DNA of 7,554 nucleotides, from contig JAJCXU010000465.1 in NCBI GenBank assembly GCA_029263275.1, positions 1 through 7,554 of the forward strand, in the 5' to 3' direction. The notes under the pieces were generated by a model. That model saw only the letters and a list, made by a program, of their open reading frames with translations. It had not been told where the DNA came from and made no database searches. A program made the position numbers and the translations under genes. Numbering within the stretch: position 1 is the first letter of the stretch; the number at the start of each line of letters is the position of its first letter. Below, piece after piece: positions 5,798-7,554 of this stretch. Source of the DNA: Ilumatobacter sp. (GTDB taxonomy: Bacteria; Actinomycetota; Acidimicrobiia; Acidimicrobiales; Ilumatobacteraceae).

Positions 5798-7276
5798 GTG
5801 ACCAGATGTGTGATCGCCATCGATGCCGGAACCACAGGTGTACGCAGCCGCGCCGTGTTCACCGACGACTCGCCCACTGTTGCGTCGTACCGGGAGTTCA
5901 CGCAGCACTATCCCCAACCTGGGTGGGTTGAGCACGACGCAAACGAAATCTGGGACGCCGTCGTCGCCACGCTCAACGAGGTCATCACCCAAGTCGGGCG
6001 CGATGCCGTGGCCGCCATCGGCATCACCAACCAGCGCGAAACCGTGCTGGCATGGAACCGCTCGACGGGCGACCCGTATGGCACTGCCATCGTCTGGCAA
6101 GACCGGCGCACCGCCAACCGCTGTGATGAGTTGACCGCAGCCGGGCACCTCGACCTCGTTCGCGAACGCACCGGTCTTGTCCTCGACCCCTACTTCTCCG
6201 GCACCAAATTCGAGTGGCTGCTCCGCGAGCGGGACATTCCCGTCGATGACGACCTCGCCCTCGGAACGATCGATGCGTGGCTGATCTGGAATCTCACCGG
6301 AGGCCAGATCTTCGCCACCGACGTCACCAACGCAAGTCGCACCATGTTGTGCGACATCCGTACCCGCACCTGGGACTCCGACTTGTGCTCGCTGCTCAAC
6401 GTTCCGATGTCCGCACTTCCCGACATCGTGCCGTCGAGCGGACGCATCGGCGTCACCTCCGAACGCTGCGGTGTCCCTGCCGACATCCCCATCAGCGGCG
6501 TCGCCGGCGATCAGCAGGCCGCGCTCTTCGGCCAGGCCTGCGTCGAGCCCGGCATGGCGAAGAACACCTACGGCACCGGGTCATTCGTCTTGTTGAACGT
6601 GGGCGAGACGTGTCCACCGCCGACCGAGGGGATGCTCACCACCGTGGCATGGACGCTCGCCGACGGCACGACGCACTACGCACTCGAAGGCGCAATCTTC
6701 GTCACCGGCGCCGCGATTCAGTGGCTACGCGACGGCCTCAACATCATTGACAATGCCGCTGAGACCGGGCCGCTTGCCGAGTCGGTCGACGACACAGGTG
6801 GCGTGTACTTCGTTCCTGCACTGGCTGGCCTCGGCTCTCCGTGGTGGGATCCGTATGCGCGAGGCACCATCGTCGGCATCACACGCGGCACCGGCCGCGC
6901 CGAGATCACGCGGGCGACAGTCGAGTCGATGGCGTATCAAACACGCGATGTGGTCGATGCGATGGTGGCCGCCAGCGGTACGGCGCTGAAAGAACTCCGC
7001 GTCGACGGCGGAGCGTCGGTGATGGACTTCCTCTGCCAGATCCAGTCCGACCAACTCGGTGTCGATGTACTGCGACCGGTCGACCAGGAGACCACAGCGT
7101 TGGGCGCGGCGTTCCTCGCCGGCCTCGCCGAAGGAGTCTGGGCAACCCCTGATGAGGTGCTCGCACAGTGGACCCTCGACGCCTCGTTCTCCCCTGTCGC
7201 CGATCGCGATGCCGCCAACGCACAGCATCAGCAGTGGCTGCGCGCCGTCGATCGCTCACGCAACTGGGCCGACTGA
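5798..7276 (+). CDS. glpK: Glycerol kinase
   Basis: Cytoplasmic FGGY-family kinase that converts glycerol and ATP to sn-glycerol 3-phosphate, for glycerol catabolism or lipid synthesis. At 492 residues it is full length. Visible motifs: the phosphate loop DAGTTGVRS (9-17); NQRET with Arg80/Glu81; WQDRRT with Trp100; Tyr132; GTIDAWLIWNLTGG (156-169); TNASRTML; AGDQQAALFGQ with catalytic Asp238; KNTYGTG (255-261); GLGSPWWDPYARG (344-356); and VDGGAS (402-407). The glycerol-contacting residues known from E. coli GlpK (Arg83, Glu84, Trp103, Tyr135, Asp245) are all matched, so glycerol rather than another polyol is likely. The position of E. coli Arg236, used for fructose-1,6-bisphosphate inhibition, is Asp229. 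The GTG start gives the family's usual N-terminus just before the CVIAIDAGTT strand. No glpF or glpD is in the window. Confidence 0.95.
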   Translation: MTRCVIAIDAGTTGVRSRAVFTDDSPTVASYREFTQHYPQPGWVEHDANEIWDAVVATLNEVITQVGRDAVAAIGITNQRETVLAWNRSTGDPYGTAIVWQDRRTANRCDELTAAGHLDLVRERTGLVLDPYFSGTKFEWLLRERDIPVDDDLALGTIDAWLIWNLTGGQIFATDVTNASRTMLCDIRTRTWDSDLCSLLNVPMSALPDIVPSSGRIGVTSERCGVPADIPISGVAGDQQAALFGQACVEPGMAKNTYGTGSFVLLNVGETCPPPTEGMLTTVAWTLADGTTHYALEGAIFVTGAAIQWLRDGLNIIDNAAETGPLAESVDDTGGVYFVPALAGLGSPWWDPYARGTIVGITRGTGRAEITRATVESMAYQTRDVVDAMVAASGTALKELRVDGGASVMDFLCQIQSDQLGVDVLRPVDQETTALGAAFLAGLAEGVWATPDEVLAQWTLDASFSPVADRDAANAQHQQWLRAVDRSRNWAD

Positions 7277-7294
7277 CCGCCCTCTGTCCAGGCA

Positions 7295-7309
7295 GCCCTA
7301 CAGCAGGGC
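7295..7309 (+). terminator. Small GC hairpin between convergent gene ends
   Basis: GCCCT (7295-7299) and AGGGC (7305-7309) form a perfect 5-bp stem around a 5-base loop, 18 bases after the glpK stop and across the stop codon of the convergent gene. There is no T-tract on either side, so it is not a canonical intrinsic terminator. It is the only stem found at this junction. Confidence 0.25.
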
Positions 7310-7554
7310 GTCTGCGAGACGGGCGAGCAGGCTGACCCGCACACGCTCACGTTCGTGAATCGGACGTTCGGAGCGTCCTGCCGCGACATACATGCCCGAC
7401 GACACGAGGTGCGCCCAGACCATGTCGCTCGGTGCTGCATCGTCGATGCCATCGAGGTGTTCGCTCCCGGCAAGAAAGGCGTGTAGCCAGGCGAGTTCCG
7501 GCGTGTCGCCGAGTTCTGCGACCGTGTCGACGCCGCGCATCGCCACCACCCAGT
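7298..7554 (-). CDS. Unrecognised protein, C-terminal part
   Basis: A reading frame on the - strand is open to the right edge of the window and ends in TAG at 7300-7298. About 85 residues are visible. A GTG at 7549 could serve as a start, but the frame stays open beyond it, so this is more likely the C-terminal end of a longer gene. The visible part is helical and amphipathic (ELAWLHAFLAGSEHLDGID; DMVWAHLVSSGMYVAAGR; RVRVSLLARLADALL), with no signal peptide, membrane span or catalytic motif I can name. It converges on glpK with a 21-base gap. No other good frame competes here, and the sequence lacks the Arg/Ser-rich look of shadow ORFs, so it is probably real. Function is unknown. Confidence 0.55.
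   Translation of the reverse strand, partial: WVVAMRGVDTVAELGDTPELAWLHAFLAGSEHLDGIDDAAPSDMVWAHLVSSGMYVAAGRSERPIHERERVRVSLLARLADALL

Noticed and set aside
1..7554. Mobile elements, CRISPR arrays, tRNA genes, phage or defence genes
   Set aside because: No transposase, integrase, regular repeat array, tRNA-like fold or toxin/antitoxin-type pair was seen; composition is uniform across the window.

Overview
This is a GC-rich, densely coded chromosomal window (roughly 63-65% G+C by eye) that looks like an actinobacterium, most likely of the Acidimicrobiia / Ilumatobacter type. The assignment is an inference from three things: a flavin-dependent luciferase-like oxidoreductase, an MtrA/MtrB/LpqB-like gene order, and an actinobacterial-style phosphofructokinase (group III, PKTIDND). 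Several genes start a few bases downstream of a TAnnnT hexamer with no Shine-Dalgarno sequence, which suggests leaderless transcripts. I see no tRNA, rRNA, CRISPR array, insertion sequence or phage gene. No stretch longer than 100 bases lacks a gene.

Left part (1-1468, + strand): the 3' end of a luciferase-like (LLM) oxidoreductase gene, then a 94-residue two-helix membrane protein whose end overlaps the start of an inositol-monophosphatase-family phosphatase.

Centre (1555-4276, + strand): a tightly coupled three-gene operon encoding an OmpR-type response regulator, a HAMP-containing sensor histidine kinase (GTGA overlap) and a short GerMN-domain lipoprotein (TGATG overlap). The order and the regulator's sequence match the mtrA-mtrB-lpqB cell-envelope system of Actinobacteria. 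The lipoprotein has only 200 residues and lacks the C-terminal propeller of classical LpqB. The 86-base leader of the operon holds the window's best Shine-Dalgarno sequence, but it serves an ATG in the wrong frame for the regulator.

Right part (4290-7554): a 6-phosphofructokinase gene on the - strand converges on the lipoprotein gene and diverges from a pair of + strand genes, a small two-helix membrane protein with a charged tail and glycerol kinase. PFK and GlpK both feed central carbon flow (fructose 1,6-bisphosphate and glycerol 3-phosphate). No glycerol facilitator or glycerol-3-phosphate dehydrogenase is present in the window. At the right edge an unrecognised - strand gene converges on glpK and runs out of the window.

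Most of the content is ordinary housekeeping and signalling. The items most worth a second look are the recurrent leaderless-promoter spacing, the misplaced strong ribosome-binding site before the response regulator, the minimal LpqB-like protein, and the GGNGS active-site variant in PFK.
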